Numbered from the stretch's first letter, positions 1 through 7,630 are shown. The stretch is 34,413 bases of DNA from Ureibacillus acetophenoni (GCF_900220965.1 NZ_OBQC01000023.1:1-34413), one strand, 5' to 3'. Translations and numbers: made by a program. Notes: generated by a model from the letters alone, not told the origin.

Positions 1-119
1 AAGTGAAGTGATGATGGCAAAGAGGTCACACCCGTTCCCATACCGAACACGGAAGTTAAGCTCTTTAGCGCCGATGGTAGTTGGGGGCTTCCCCCTGTGA
101 GAGTAGGACGTCGCTTCGC
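1..119 (+). rRNA. rrf: 5S ribosomal RNA
   Basis: The stretch matches the Bacillales 5S rRNA in order: the AAGAGGTCACACCCGTTCCC block at about 21-40, ATACCGAACACGGAAGTTAAG at about 41-60, GCGCCGATGGTAGT and the GGGGGCTTCCCCC arm near 83-96, then GTGAGAGTAGGACG. Bases 3-11 (GTGAAGTGA) pair with 111-119 (TCGCTTCGC) with two wobbles, forming helix I, so almost the whole gene is present and the window opens at or within a few bases of its 5' end. It is the last gene of an rRNA operon whose 16S and 23S genes lie outside the window. RNase M5, which matures 5S precursors, is encoded at 14687-15250. Confidence 0.96.
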
Positions 120-124
120 AACTG

Positions 125-154
125 ACACCGCTGATGAATCAGTGGTGTTTTTTT
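125..154 (+). terminator. rRNA operon terminator
   Basis: ACACCGCTGA (125-134) pairs with TCAGTGGTGT (139-148) around a TGAA loop, with one G-T wobble, and runs into seven Ts. It lies just after the 5S 3' end. Confidence 0.93.
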
Positions 155-369
155 ATGCCGAACTACCATAATGAACCGAAGGTTTCGGCGCGTCTTGAGA
201 AACGATTTTAAATACATAGCAAAAACAATTATAAGTAAAGGTTCGAGAAGTGGGAGGACCAAGGAGTTCAAGGAACCAAGGAGTGAGAAACGGAGTGTAC
301 TTTGTACATGAGTACCGGAGCGACGCAGGTGACGCAGAAATCCGCCGGTCATCGCGCTTCGAGATAGTG

Positions 370-417
370 CCGATGGAAGTTGGGGGCACCCCCTGTGAGA
401 GTAGGACGTCGCTTCGC
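370..417 (+). pseudogene. 5S rRNA 3' fragment, copy 2
   Basis: This copies 5S from CCGATGG to CGCTTCGC but has no 5' two thirds: the upstream flank is GCGCTTCGAGATAGTG instead of the 5S body. Helix I cannot form, so it should not make a functional 5S. The hairpin terminator is repeated at 423-452. Confidence 0.85.
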
Positions 418-422
418 AACTG

Positions 423-452
423 ACACCGCTGATGAATCAGTGGTGTTTTTTT
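423..452 (+). terminator. repeated 5S-type terminator
   Basis: Second copy of the ACACCGCTGA / TCAGTGGTGT hairpin (423-432 and 437-446) followed by a run of Ts. It is unchanged from the first copy. Confidence 0.85.
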
Positions 453-668
453 ATGCCCAACTACCATAATGAACCGAAGGTTTCGGCGCGTCTTGAGAAA
501 CGATTTTAAATACATAGCATAAACAATTATAAGTAAAGGTTCGAGAAGTGTGAGGACCAAGGAGTTCAAGGAACCAAGGAGTGAGGAACGGAATGTACTA
601 TGTACATGAGTACCGCAAGCGACGCAGGTGACGCAGAAATCCGCCGGTCATCGCGCTTCGAGATAGTG

Positions 669-716
669 CCGATGGAAGTTGGGGGCTCCCCCTGTGAGAG
701 TGAACGATCGCTTCGC
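669..716 (+). pseudogene. 5S rRNA 3' fragment, copy 3 (decayed)
   Basis: Third copy of the 5S 3' end. The GAGAGTAGGACGTCGC stretch has become GAGAGTGAACGATCGC, and the following terminator is broken after ACACCGCTGA, so similarity ends near 731. It looks like the oldest or least constrained unit. Confidence 0.75.
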
Positions 717-801
717 AATGACACCGCTGAGTATTTAGTACAGGTTCATAGTTGTAGTTGAGAATAGTAACTAAAAGAATAATGAAGGTATTGTATGAAA
801 A

Positions 802-1113
802 GGGGAATATAAAGTCGATAAGACCATATCCAACAAAGAGGTCTATCAAATTAGTCTTGATAAGAGGTATCAGGACCGTTTTCGATAGAGGAACTAATCA
901 AAGTGGTCTTGATAAGAGGAATCAGGCCCATTTTCAATAGAGAATGAACCAAAAGTGGTCTTGATAAGAGGTATCAGAACCATTTTCATTAGAAAAATAA
1001 CCAAAAGTGGTTTTGATAAGAGATTTCAGGATTATTTTCATTAGATAACTAAACAAAAGTAGTCATGATAAAAGGAAAGAAGACTACTTCCACCAGAAAG
1101 CTCAATTAAGCAA
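802..1113. repeat. 52-bp hairpin-unit tandem array
   Basis: Four clear units start GTCTTGATAAGAGG or a close variant at 854, 906, 958 and 1010, each exactly 52 bases long. A degenerate unit follows at 1062-1113, and a weaker one probably precedes at 802-853. In unit 1, with the G at 853, GGTCTTGATA pairs with TATCAGGACC around an AGAGG loop, with one wobble. Later units keep TTGATAAGAG...ATTTTC...AGA...CAAAAGT. The period is not a multiple of three and no convincing frame crosses it, so it is not coding. The function is unknown. This array and the 5S repeat fill the whole gene-free stretch up to about 1113, and only the candidate promoter follows. Confidence 0.88.
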
Positions 1114-1158
1114 CCATGTAACCACTATTTACTTCAATTATAAAAACTGATCCCCATA

Positions 1159-1187
1159 CAAGGAATTTTAAAAATCATATAGAATCA
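1159..1187 (+). promoter_or_regulatory. candidate sigma-H promoter of the GNAT gene
   Basis: CAAGGAATT (1159-1167), 11 bases, then ATAGAATCA (1179-1187). This matches the sigma-H pattern RNAGGAWWW / RNNGAATWW at all but one position in each box, and both core blocks (AGGA, GAAT) are 21 bases apart, as in the spoVG promoter of this window. The predicted leader would be very short, about 14 bases. Confidence 0.45.
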
Positions 1188-1207
1188 TACCCTAAGGGGT
1201 GAAGGTG

Positions 1208-1750
1208 ATGACAATTAGATTGGCGAAGCTTGAAGATGCTGAAGGAATTGCAAAGGTTCACGTGGATAGTTGGAGGACGACTTATGAAGGAATCATTCCA
1301 CAGGAGTTTTTAAATAATTTATCCTATGATAAAAGGGCAGAACTGTGGATCCGTAATATTACGAAGCCAGAAACTCACATCTACGTGGCAGAGAATGCAG
1401 AAGGTAAAATTGTTGGGTTTGCGGATTTTTGGAAACGGGAAACGAATACAGTCCCTAATTCAACAGACTTAACGTCAATTTACTTACTTAAAGAATATCA
1501 AGGGCAAGGATTAGGAAAAAAACTGCTCGAGCAACTATTTTTACAAATCAAGCAGTTAGGGTATGAGAAAGTATTTGTTGAGGTGCTAGAAGAAAATAAG
1601 ACGTGCTCTTTCTACGAGCGTTATGGTGCAAAGTTATATAATACGGTCTCTATACAAATTGGTGGGAAACTTTTAAGTGAACGGATTTATGTATGGGAGA
1701 ACGTTGAAGATGTTTTAGACAAACTAACTCATAACGAGAAAATCAAATAG
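1208..1750 (+). CDS. GNAT-family N-acetyltransferase
   Basis: A 180-residue protein of the Gcn5-related acetyltransferase fold, predicted to move an acetyl group from acetyl-CoA to an amine. Visible marks are the N-terminal MTIRLAKLEDAEGIAKVH strand-helix, a central strand ending VGFADFW (69-75), the acetyl-CoA pyrophosphate loop YQGQGLGKKL (97-106) and the C-terminal SFYERYGAK segment (134-142). The substrate cannot be told. The ATG at 1208 is chosen because AAGGGGTG lies 7 bases upstream; GTG codons at 1199 and 1205 are possible but badly spaced. It stands alone between the repeat arrays and yaaO, where B. subtilis has csfB, xpaC and yaaN, so it looks like an accessory gene. A terminator follows at 1767. 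Confidence 0.85.
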   Translation: MTIRLAKLEDAEGIAKVHVDSWRTTYEGIIPQEFLNNLSYDKRAELWIRNITKPETHIYVAENAEGKIVGFADFWKRETNTVPNSTDLTSIYLLKEYQGQGLGKKLLEQLFLQIKQLGYEKVFVEVLEENKTCSFYERYGAKLYNTVSIQIGGKLLSERIYVWENVEDVLDKLTHNEKIK

Positions 1751-1766
1751 GCACTACCAAACCAAC

Positions 1767-1806
1767 GAGGATTAAATTCTATTGATATGAATTCAATCCT
1801 CTTTTT
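1767..1806 (+). terminator. terminator after the GNAT gene
   Basis: GAGGATTAAATTC (1767-1779) pairs with GAATTCAATCCTC (1789-1801) with one mismatch, followed by TTTTT. Confidence 0.85.
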
Positions 1807-1815
1807 ATTTAAGGT

Positions 1816-1844
1816 TTCGAATTGGTGCTTTAAATTAGTATAAT
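1816..1844 (+). promoter_or_regulatory. candidate sigma-A promoter of yaaO
   Basis: TTCGAA (1816-1821), 17 bases, TATAAT (1839-1844). The -10 is perfect and the -35 is weak. Confidence 0.5.
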
Positions 1845-1872
1845 TAAGAAGAGAATTGAACGGAGTGAGATT

Positions 1873-3294
1873 ATGAAGAAAGAAAAACCATTGGTAGAAG
1901 CATTACAAAGGTTCGTAGAAAAAGAACCAATTTCAATGCACGTCCCTGGCCATAAAAATGGTTTGTTATCAACATTACCAAATGAATTAAAATCGGCGTT
2001 AACATATGATGTAACTGAGCTAACAGGGTTAGATGATTTCCATCATCCAGAAGAAGCTATACTTAAGGCTGAACAATTATTATCAGAAACATATCAATCA
2101 GATCGTAGCTACTTCTTAGTGAATGGTTCAACTGTAGGAAACCTTGCAATGATTTATGCTACAGCAAAAAGAAATGGAAAGATTGTTGTTCAGCGAAATG
2201 CACATAAATCGATTTTTCATGCACTTGAATTAGTTGGAGCAACACCGGTTTATGTGACACCTGAGTGGGATGTAAAAACACAAACTTATACGTCTGTTTC
2301 ATTTGAAACTTTAGAAGAAACTCTTAAAATACATAAAAATATAAATGCAGTAGTACTCACGTATCCAACTTATTACGGGATGGCTTCAAAGGAATTAGAG
2401 GCTCAAATTGAAATATGTCATTCGTTGAACATACCCGTTTTAGTGGATGAAGCCCATGGTGCACATTTAGTTGCAAGTAGTATGTTTCCACCTTCCGCAT
2501 TAGAGCTCGGTGCAGATGTAGTTGTTCAATCGGCGCATAAGACCTTACCTGCTATGACAATGGCGTCATTTTTGCATATTAAATCTAATCTTGTTAATGT
2601 TGAGAAGGTAAACCACTATTTACGTATGTTGCAGTCTAGCAGTCCATCTTATTTGCTTTTAGCCTCATTAGACGATGCAAGACATTATGTACAAACGTAT
2701 TTAGAGAGTGATGGGGTTTATTTCCTTAACAAAAGAAAATTATGGATTGAAGCATTACAATTAATCGAATCTTTACAAGTTATTGAAGTGGACGATCCGT
2801 TAAAAATACTTTTAAGAGTAAACGGATATACAGGTTTTCAACTCCAATCCGCTCTTGAAAGAAATAACATATATGTAGAATTAGCCGATTCTCATCAAGT
2901 GCTACTTATTTTACCTTTATTAAAAACAGGGCAAAACTATCCTTTTGCTGAATTACGTTCAAAAATTAAGGATGCGGTAATTGAGTTAAAGAAAGAGCCA
3001 AGGCTTGCTAAACTATTAGAGACTCATTCAATAGACATAACTAAGATTGTAATGCCGGAATATTCTTATGATCTACTTGAGCAATCTGAAAAGGAATGGA
3101 TACCCTATACTCGTTCTATTGGTCGAGTAGCAGCAGGAATGATTATCCCTTATCCGCCTGGTATTCCATTATTTGTGCCAGGAGAAAAGATTACTGTTTC
3201 AAAATTAAGTCAGCTAGAAGAGTTACTTATGATGGGTGCTTCGTTTCAAGGACAACATCAACTAGAGAAAAAGCTAATCTATGTCATAAAGTAA
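1873..3294 (+). CDS. yaaO: Orn/Lys/Arg decarboxylase family PLP enzyme YaaO
   Basis: A 473-residue fold-type I PLP enzyme of the Orn/Lys/Arg decarboxylase family, in the short Gram-positive form without a response-regulator-like N-terminal domain. MHVPGHKNG (22-30) is the family signature near the N-terminus. VDEAHGAH (191-198) carries the Asp and His that contact the cofactor, and SAHKTLPAM (220-228) holds Lys223, the expected Schiff-base lysine. The C-terminal decarboxylase domain includes RVAAGMIIPYPPGIPL near 417-432. The family makes polyamine precursors such as agmatine or cadaverine; the true substrate cannot be read here. It sits 19 bases before tmk without a terminator, as in B. subtilis, so the two are probably co-transcribed. 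Start ATG follows CGGAGTGAG. Confidence 0.9.
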   Translation: MKKEKPLVEALQRFVEKEPISMHVPGHKNGLLSTLPNELKSALTYDVTELTGLDDFHHPEEAILKAEQLLSETYQSDRSYFLVNGSTVGNLAMIYATAKRNGKIVVQRNAHKSIFHALELVGATPVYVTPEWDVKTQTYTSVSFETLEETLKIHKNINAVVLTYPTYYGMASKELEAQIEICHSLNIPVLVDEAHGAHLVASSMFPPSALELGADVVVQSAHKTLPAMTMASFLHIKSNLVNVEKVNHYLRMLQSSSPSYLLLASLDDARHYVQTYLESDGVYFLNKRKLWIEALQLIESLQVIEVDDPLKILLRVNGYTGFQLQSALERNNIYVELADSHQVLLILPLLKTGQNYPFAELRSKIKDAVIELKKEPRLAKLLETHSIDITKIVMPEYSYDLLEQSEKEWIPYTRSIGRVAAGMIIPYPPGIPLFVPGEKITVSKLSQLEELLMMGASFQGQHQLEKKLIYVIK

Positions 3295-3313
3295 CAGTCG
3301 GAGGAATATAAAA

Positions 3314-3952
3314 ATGAAAAGAAATTTATTTATAACGTTTGAAGGACCAGAGGGGTCAGGTAAAACTACGGTATTACAAAAGATAGTAGAACGCATGCAT
3401 ACCCAAAATATAGATGTTCTATCAACGAGAGAGCCAGGTGGAATAGAGATTGCTGAAAAGATACGTGAAGTAATTTTAAACCCTGCACATACAGCTATGG
3501 ATGAACGAACAGAAGCTCTATTATACGCTGCAGCTAGAAGTCAGCATTTTTATGAAAAAGTGATGCCAGCTCTTAACGAAGGGAAACTTGTATTATGTGA
3601 TCGGTTTATTGATTCATCATTAGCATATCAAGGACATGCTCGTGGAATTGGTATTGATGAAGTTCTTGCTATTAATGAGTTTGCTATTGGAAAGAGAATG
3701 CCTGATTTTACAATTTTATTTGATTTAGAACCAAGCGTTGGACTAGCTCGAATACAGGCACATAGTTCACGTGAAGTAAATCGCTTAGATATTGAAAGTA
3801 TAGCATTTCATGAAAAGGTAAGAGAAGGTTACCACCTTGTAATGGAACGATATCCAAAAAGAATAAAACAAATTAATGCGGCAGAACCACTAGAGCAAGT
3901 AGTAGAAAGAGTATGGGACATTTTAACAGATTTTCTAGACGAAAAGAAATGA
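3314..3952 (+). CDS. tmk: thymidylate kinase
   Basis: A 212-residue dTMP kinase that makes dTDP from dTMP and ATP, an essential step of dTTP supply. The P-loop GPEGSGKT is at 11-18, the DR motif with DRFIDSSLAYQG at 96-107, and a TREPGG motif at 38-43 takes part in dTMP binding. The LID region carries SSREVNRLDI (about 154-163). Length fits the family. The start ATG has GGAGGAATATAAAA before it. It lies directly after yaaO and before darA-yaaR-holB, the conserved Bacillales order. An extended -10 element follows at 3969, so darA probably has its own promoter. Confidence 0.97.
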   Translation: MKRNLFITFEGPEGSGKTTVLQKIVERMHTQNIDVLSTREPGGIEIAEKIREVILNPAHTAMDERTEALLYAAARSQHFYEKVMPALNEGKLVLCDRFIDSSLAYQGHARGIGIDEVLAINEFAIGKRMPDFTILFDLEPSVGLARIQAHSSREVNRLDIESIAFHEKVREGYHLVMERYPKRIKQINAAEPLEQVVERVWDILTDFLDEKK

Positions 3953-3968
3953 GTATTCTATCTTCTTG

Positions 3969-3977
3969 TGCTATAAT
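3969..3977 (+). promoter_or_regulatory. extended -10 promoter candidate before darA
   Basis: TG-C-TATAAT is a perfect extended -10 hexamer just after the tmk stop. No good -35 lies upstream, as is usual for extended -10 promoters. It would drive darA and perhaps yaaR. The rest of the tmk-darA gap (to 4164) shows AT-rich sequence without a clear terminator. Confidence 0.5.
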
Positions 3978-4152
3978 GATAGCAATATTTCACTTTATTT
4001 CTTGAACCCACGAAACTTATGACAATTGTAAATAGAAGGCGCCTTTTAATATAAAGACATTTCTTCGTTAGAGTTAGAACGTTTAGGGGCTATACATTCA
4101 TATATTATATAAATGCATTCGTTGGAATTGACACGAATTTTAATAAAAATGA

Positions 4153-4494
<342 letters not shown>

Positions 4495-4495
4495 G

Positions 4496-4540
4496 TTAAC
4501 AATTGAAGCAATGTATAAATAATTAAAATGCTTTTGTTAA
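4496..4540 (+). other. two-step hairpin between darA and yaaR
   Basis: TTAACAA (4496-4502) pairs with TTGTTAA (4534-4540), and inside it AAGCA (4506-4510) pairs with TGCTT (4529-4533). There is no T-run, so it is not a normal terminator. It may be an mRNA processing or stability element. Confidence 0.4.
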
Positions 4541-4586
4541 ATCAATTTTCTAAGCAGAGCGTCCAAAAGGTGTGGAGGCGAAATAA

Positions 4587-5027
4587 TTGAAAATAAATCA
4601 AGATTTACGTGTAGGATTAAAAGCAAACCAACACGAAATGAAACAAGGTAGTCACGTTGGCAATCGCTTTGGTGAGATGGTTGTAAAACAAGGTACGAAG
4701 ATGCAACACGAGCAACTAACAAGATTATTAGGTGATATCTCATCAGCAGGTGAAAGAGTGGCTAGATCTCGAAATCTAAGGGAATTAGCTCGCTTTAAAA
4801 TGCTTGTGAAACGTTTTCTACAAGAGGCAGTAAATTATGGTCTTGAAATGAAACAATCACACACTTGGAACCGTTATGGTGAAGGACGCCGACTAAAGGT
4901 TGTAGAAACAATCGATGAAAAGTTAGTTGAACTAGCCGAGGATCTTTTAAACGAAGAAAAGGCAACGATAGATTTGCTCGATAAAATCGGTGAAATTAAA
5001 GGATTATTAATTAATTTATATATGTAA
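4587..5027 (+). CDS. yaaR: YaaR family protein (DUF327)
   Basis: A 146-residue mostly helical, charged protein of unknown function, conserved between darA and holB in Bacillales. No catalytic motif is visible. It has long helices such as ELARFKMLVKRFLQEAVNYG (about 64-83) and KLVELAEDLLNEEKATIDLL (about 112-131), and no signal peptide or membrane segment. The start is a TTG at 4587, set by GGAGGCG at 4574-4580, and the length equals the B. subtilis protein as I remember it. A strong terminator follows at 5030, so darA-yaaR seem to form a unit separate from holB. Confidence 0.9.
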   Translation: MKINQDLRVGLKANQHEMKQGSHVGNRFGEMVVKQGTKMQHEQLTRLLGDISSAGERVARSRNLRELARFKMLVKRFLQEAVNYGLEMKQSHTWNRYGEGRRLKVVETIDEKLVELAEDLLNEEKATIDLLDKIGEIKGLLINLYM

Positions 5028-5029
5028 AG

Positions 5030-5060
5030 CCCGTGTTTGTATTACGACACGGGATTTTTT
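5030..5060 (+). terminator. terminator after yaaR
   Basis: CCCGTGT (5030-5036) pairs with ACACGGG (5047-5053), followed by ATTTTTTC. Confidence 0.85.
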
Positions 5061-5103
5061 CTAAAGTATAAGGATAACTTTCTTATAGAATTAGGTGAAA
5101 GCG

Positions 5104-6108
5104 ATGACAGAAACGATTGATAAACTAACAAAAGTACAACCAGTTGTAATGAAACAACTTCAAGCAATCTTTGAAAAAAATCGAACTGGACATGCATATA
5201 TATTCGATGGTGCAAAAGGGACTGGAAAAAAAGACGTAGCAATGTTTTTTGTGAAATTGTGTGCCTGTCTTAACGTGTCGAAAAATGTTCCATGTGAAAC
5301 ATGTAGAAATTGTAAAAGAATTGAATCTGGGAATTTCCCCAATTTACTTCAAATTGAACCAGACGGACAGTTTATTAAAATCGATCAAATTCGCGATCTC
5401 ATTTCAGGTATGACAAGAACAGGATTTGAAGATGGCCGCAAATTTTATATTATTTATCATGCGGATCGATTAAATAATTCGTCGGCGAATACATTACTTA
5501 AATTTCTTGAGGAACCTGAAGGCGAAGTAACAGCAATACTGTTAACTGAAGCATATCACTCAATACTGCCAACAATTCAATCGAGATGTCAGCATATAAA
5601 ATTTTCTAATGTATCTCGTGAGACTTTAATGGAACAGTTGCAAGGGCAAGGAATTTCATTCTCAATGGCCTCTACTGTTAGTCATGTAACAAATGATATT
5701 GATACAGCTATTTTATTAGCAAATGACGAGCAGTTTGCACATGTTAGAAAAACAGTGTTAAAATTAGTTGAAGCAGTCAAAAAGAATATACATGAAGCAT
5801 TGTTTCTTGTGTATGAAGATTGGATTCCTTCATTGAAAGAAAAAAGTGAAATTGAGCAAGCTCTCGATTTATTGCTTTTTGCATATAGAGATATTGTCGC
5901 TGTAAAGGCAGATTTGAAAAGTGTACTTGTTTATCCAGACATGTTAGCAAATTTTAAAGATATAGCTTTACATAGTTCATATGAACAATTATCAAATCAA
6001 ATGCAAGCTATTTTACAAGCAAGACAAAATTTACAGCGTAATATGAATCGAACGCTTATGATGGAGCAGCTTATGCTGAATCTGCAGGAGGGATATACAT
6101 TTGTATAA
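5104..6108 (+). CDS. holB: DNA polymerase III delta prime subunit
   Basis: A 334-residue AAA+ clamp-loader subunit that helps load the beta sliding clamp at primer-template junctions. The P-loop-like GAKGTGKK is at 36-43. A zinc module of the form CX8CX2CX2C uses Cys55, 64, 67 and 70. The SRC arginine-finger motif is at 160-162 (IQSRCQHIKF). LLKFLEEPEG (131-140) is the usual sensor-region helix. The ATG at 5104 is preferred to the GTG at 5095 since AGGTG (5093-5097) then sits six bases upstream. Its 3' end overlaps ricT by 8 bases, so the two are translated from one mRNA. Confidence 0.95.
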   Translation: MTETIDKLTKVQPVVMKQLQAIFEKNRTGHAYIFDGAKGTGKKDVAMFFVKLCACLNVSKNVPCETCRNCKRIESGNFPNLLQIEPDGQFIKIDQIRDLISGMTRTGFEDGRKFYIIYHADRLNNSSANTLLKFLEEPEGEVTAILLTEAYHSILPTIQSRCQHIKFSNVSRETLMEQLQGQGISFSMASTVSHVTNDIDTAILLANDEQFAHVRKTVLKLVEAVKKNIHEALFLVYEDWIPSLKEKSEIEQALDLLLFAYRDIVAVKADLKSVLVYPDMLANFKDIALHSSYEQLSNQMQAILQARQNLQRNMNRTLMMEQLMLNLQEGYTFV

Positions 6109-6916
6109 TGTAGTCGGAGTCCGCTTTAAAAAGGCGGGTAAAATATATTATTTTGATCCTGCGATGTATCTACTAGAAAAGGGACAGCATGTAATAGTAG
6201 AGACAGCCCGTGGGGTTGAGTTTGGAAAAGTTGTTGTTCCTATGAAGCAAGTTGGCGAAAAAGATGTTGTTTTACCTTTAAAACAAGTACTTCGCCCAGC
6301 GGATGAACGTGACATACTTCAAGTAGAAGAAAATCAAGCTGAGTCAAAAAAAGCTTTTGAATTAGCAAATCAAAAAATAACTGAACATCAATTAGATATG
6401 AAGTTAGTTGATGTTGAATATACATTTGATCGAAATAAAATCATATTCTATTTCACTGCTGAAGGTCGAGTAGATTTCCGTGAACTTGTTAAGGATTTAG
6501 CTGCAATTTTCAGAACTAGGATTGAACTTCGTCAAATCGGGGTACGAGATGAAGCAAAATTATTAGGTGGAATAGGTCCATGTGGACGTATGCTTTGCTG
6601 TTCAACTTTCTTAGGAGACTTTGATCCCGTTTCTATAAAAATGGCAAAAGATCAAAATTTGTCGCTAAATCCAACGAAAATCTCTGGTATATGTGGTCGT
6701 TTAATGTGTTGTTTAAAATATGAAAATGACGATTACGAAAATGCAAAAGAAGGTATGCCAGATATTGGTGAACTAACAATGACACCTGATGGATATGGAA
6801 AAGTAGTAGGAATCAATGTCCTTGAACGAATCATTCAAGTATACTTAGAAGAGCAGGAAAGAACTGCAGAGTATTCTCTTGAAGAAATACTTGAATGTGA
6901 GAAAAACTTTATATAG
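6101..6916 (+). CDS. ricT: RicT (YaaT), iron-sulfur regulator of RNA processing and sporulation
   Basis: A 271-residue PSP1-domain protein. In B. subtilis RicT joins RicA and RicF in a complex that carries iron-sulfur clusters, assists RNase Y and speeds Spo0A activation, affecting competence, biofilm and sporulation. The paired cysteine blocks are intact: GPCGRMLCCSTF gives Cys161, 166 and 167, and GICGRLMCCLKY gives Cys198, 203 and 204. The N-terminal half (about 1-60) is a small beta-rich domain. The start is the TTG at 6101, since AGGAGGG (6086-6092) lies 8 bases upstream inside holB. The gap to yabA is 150 bases. Confidence 0.95.
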   Translation: MYNVVGVRFKKAGKIYYFDPAMYLLEKGQHVIVETARGVEFGKVVVPMKQVGEKDVVLPLKQVLRPADERDILQVEENQAESKKAFELANQKITEHQLDMKLVDVEYTFDRNKIIFYFTAEGRVDFRELVKDLAAIFRTRIELRQIGVRDEAKLLGGIGPCGRMLCCSTFLGDFDPVSIKMAKDQNLSLNPTKISGICGRLMCCLKYENDDYENAKEGMPDIGELTMTPDGYGKVVGINVLERIIQVYLEEQERTAEYSLEEILECEKNFI

Positions 6917-7066
6917 ATAGTAATAGGTTTAGCTAATGTTTTACTATAAACATTAAATGCTACGAAAGTTTGCGTCAGTCGCAGATGTTTTGGCTGTGCC
7001 AAACAAACAGGTACAGATATGCCAAGGCAAATTTGATTGATTAATCTTAAGTGGGGTGGGCTTTTC
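6917..7066. other. ricT-yabA intergenic region with inverted repeats
   Basis: TAATGTTT (6934-6941) and AAACATTA (6948-6955) are perfect 8-base arms around six bases, without a T-run. A second small hairpin TTTGGC-TGT-GCCAAA lies near 6989-7003. Bases 6983-6995 (AGATGTTTTGGCT) recur at 7557-7569 beyond yabA. No clear promoter is seen. Confidence 0.5.
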
Positions 7067-7429
7067 GTGAAGGACCGTAAATTTTTAGATTCTGTTATGG
7101 AGTTCGAACAACAGCTCGAACTATTACAGCAACAATATAATGAACTAAAACAATTTGTTGCACATATGGTGGAAGACCATCAAACCCTTCAAACGGAAAA
7201 CCTTCACTTACGTCGGCGTTTAGAAGAACTGTTATCTCAGAACGGTGATGAGTCTGATAAAAATAGTAATGATAAACCAGGTAGAGCTATAGAAATTGGT
7301 GAAGGATATGATAATTTAGCCCGTTTGTATCATGAAGGCTTCCATGTTTGTCATGTCCATTTTGGAAGTTTGCGAAAAGGTGAAGATTGTCTATTTTGTC
7401 TCTCATTTTTAAACAAACAAAATGGTTAA
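7067..7429 (+). CDS. yabA: replication initiation control protein YabA
   Basis: A 120-residue negative regulator of replication initiation. YabA binds DnaA and the DnaN clamp and keeps DnaA from cooperative binding at the origin. Residues 8-57 form a long coiled coil ([18 protein letters not shown] and on), the tetramer stalk. An acidic linker (about 60-80) follows, then the zinc domain with [12 protein letters not shown] (His93, Cys95, His98) and DCLFC (Cys108, Cys111), which binds DnaA and DnaN. The GTG at 7067 is chosen because GGGGTGGG at 7053-7060 is well spaced and the length equals the family. An upstream in-frame ATT/ATG extension lacks such a site. Confidence 0.96.
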   Translation: MKDRKFLDSVMEFEQQLELLQQQYNELKQFVAHMVEDHQTLQTENLHLRRRLEELLSQNGDESDKNSNDKPGRAIEIGEGYDNLARLYHEGFHVCHVHFGSLRKGEDCLFCLSFLNKQNG

Positions 7430-7589
7430 TTCTTTGGCTATGGATTAGTCCCATACGAAGAAATTTAACCTTTCCAGTAATGCGACAGATTTAAAGAATG
7501 TTTTGGAAAAGCTTAGTTGTACATATTTAGATTGCTACTAGGCGAGCCATAATCTTAGATGTTTTGGCTTTATTAAATTTAGAAATTTT

Positions 7590-7630
7590 AAAGACTGAAA
7601 CCACTAGTTTGTGGGATTCAGTCTTTTCTT
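7590..7630 (+). terminator. terminator or attenuator between yabA and yabB
   Basis: AAAGACTGAA (7590-7599) pairs perfectly with TTCAGTCTTT (7617-7626), with an inner CCAC/GTGG step, then TCTTAT. It ends only about 27 bases before the yabB start, so it could end yabA or attenuate yabB. The rest of 7430-7589 is AT-rich and shows only the 13-base repeat at 7557. Confidence 0.75.

Larger units (their letters stand above)
71..731. repeat. 299-bp tandem repeat derived from the 5S 3' end
   Basis: The segment starting CCGATGG inside 5S (71) recurs at 370 and 669, an exact step of 299 bases both times. Units 71-369 and 370-668 are near identical. The third breaks off at about 731. Each full unit holds the last ~48 bases of 5S, the 5S terminator hairpin, an AT-rich part and a GC-richer part ending GCGCTTCGAGATAGTG. 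Small differences are visible: GGGGGCTTCCCCC versus GGGGGCACCCCC, ACCGGAGCG versus ACCGCAAGCG. The long minus-strand reading frames across the repeat run through 5S and its terminator and look non-coding. Confidence 0.93.

Noticed and set aside
65..849. Long minus-strand reading frames (up to 138 codons) over the 5S repeat region
   Set aside because: They run through the antisense of 5S and the terminator, repeat with the 299-bp unit, and have no good ribosome binding site; they look like by-products of the repeat.
758..940. A 60-codon plus-strand reading frame running into the 52-bp array
   Set aside because: It crosses units whose 52-base period changes frame each time, starts without a ribosome site, and resembles no known protein.
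854..1061. CRISPR array
   Set aside because: The whole 52-base unit is similar from copy to copy, so there are no unique spacers, and no cas genes are near.
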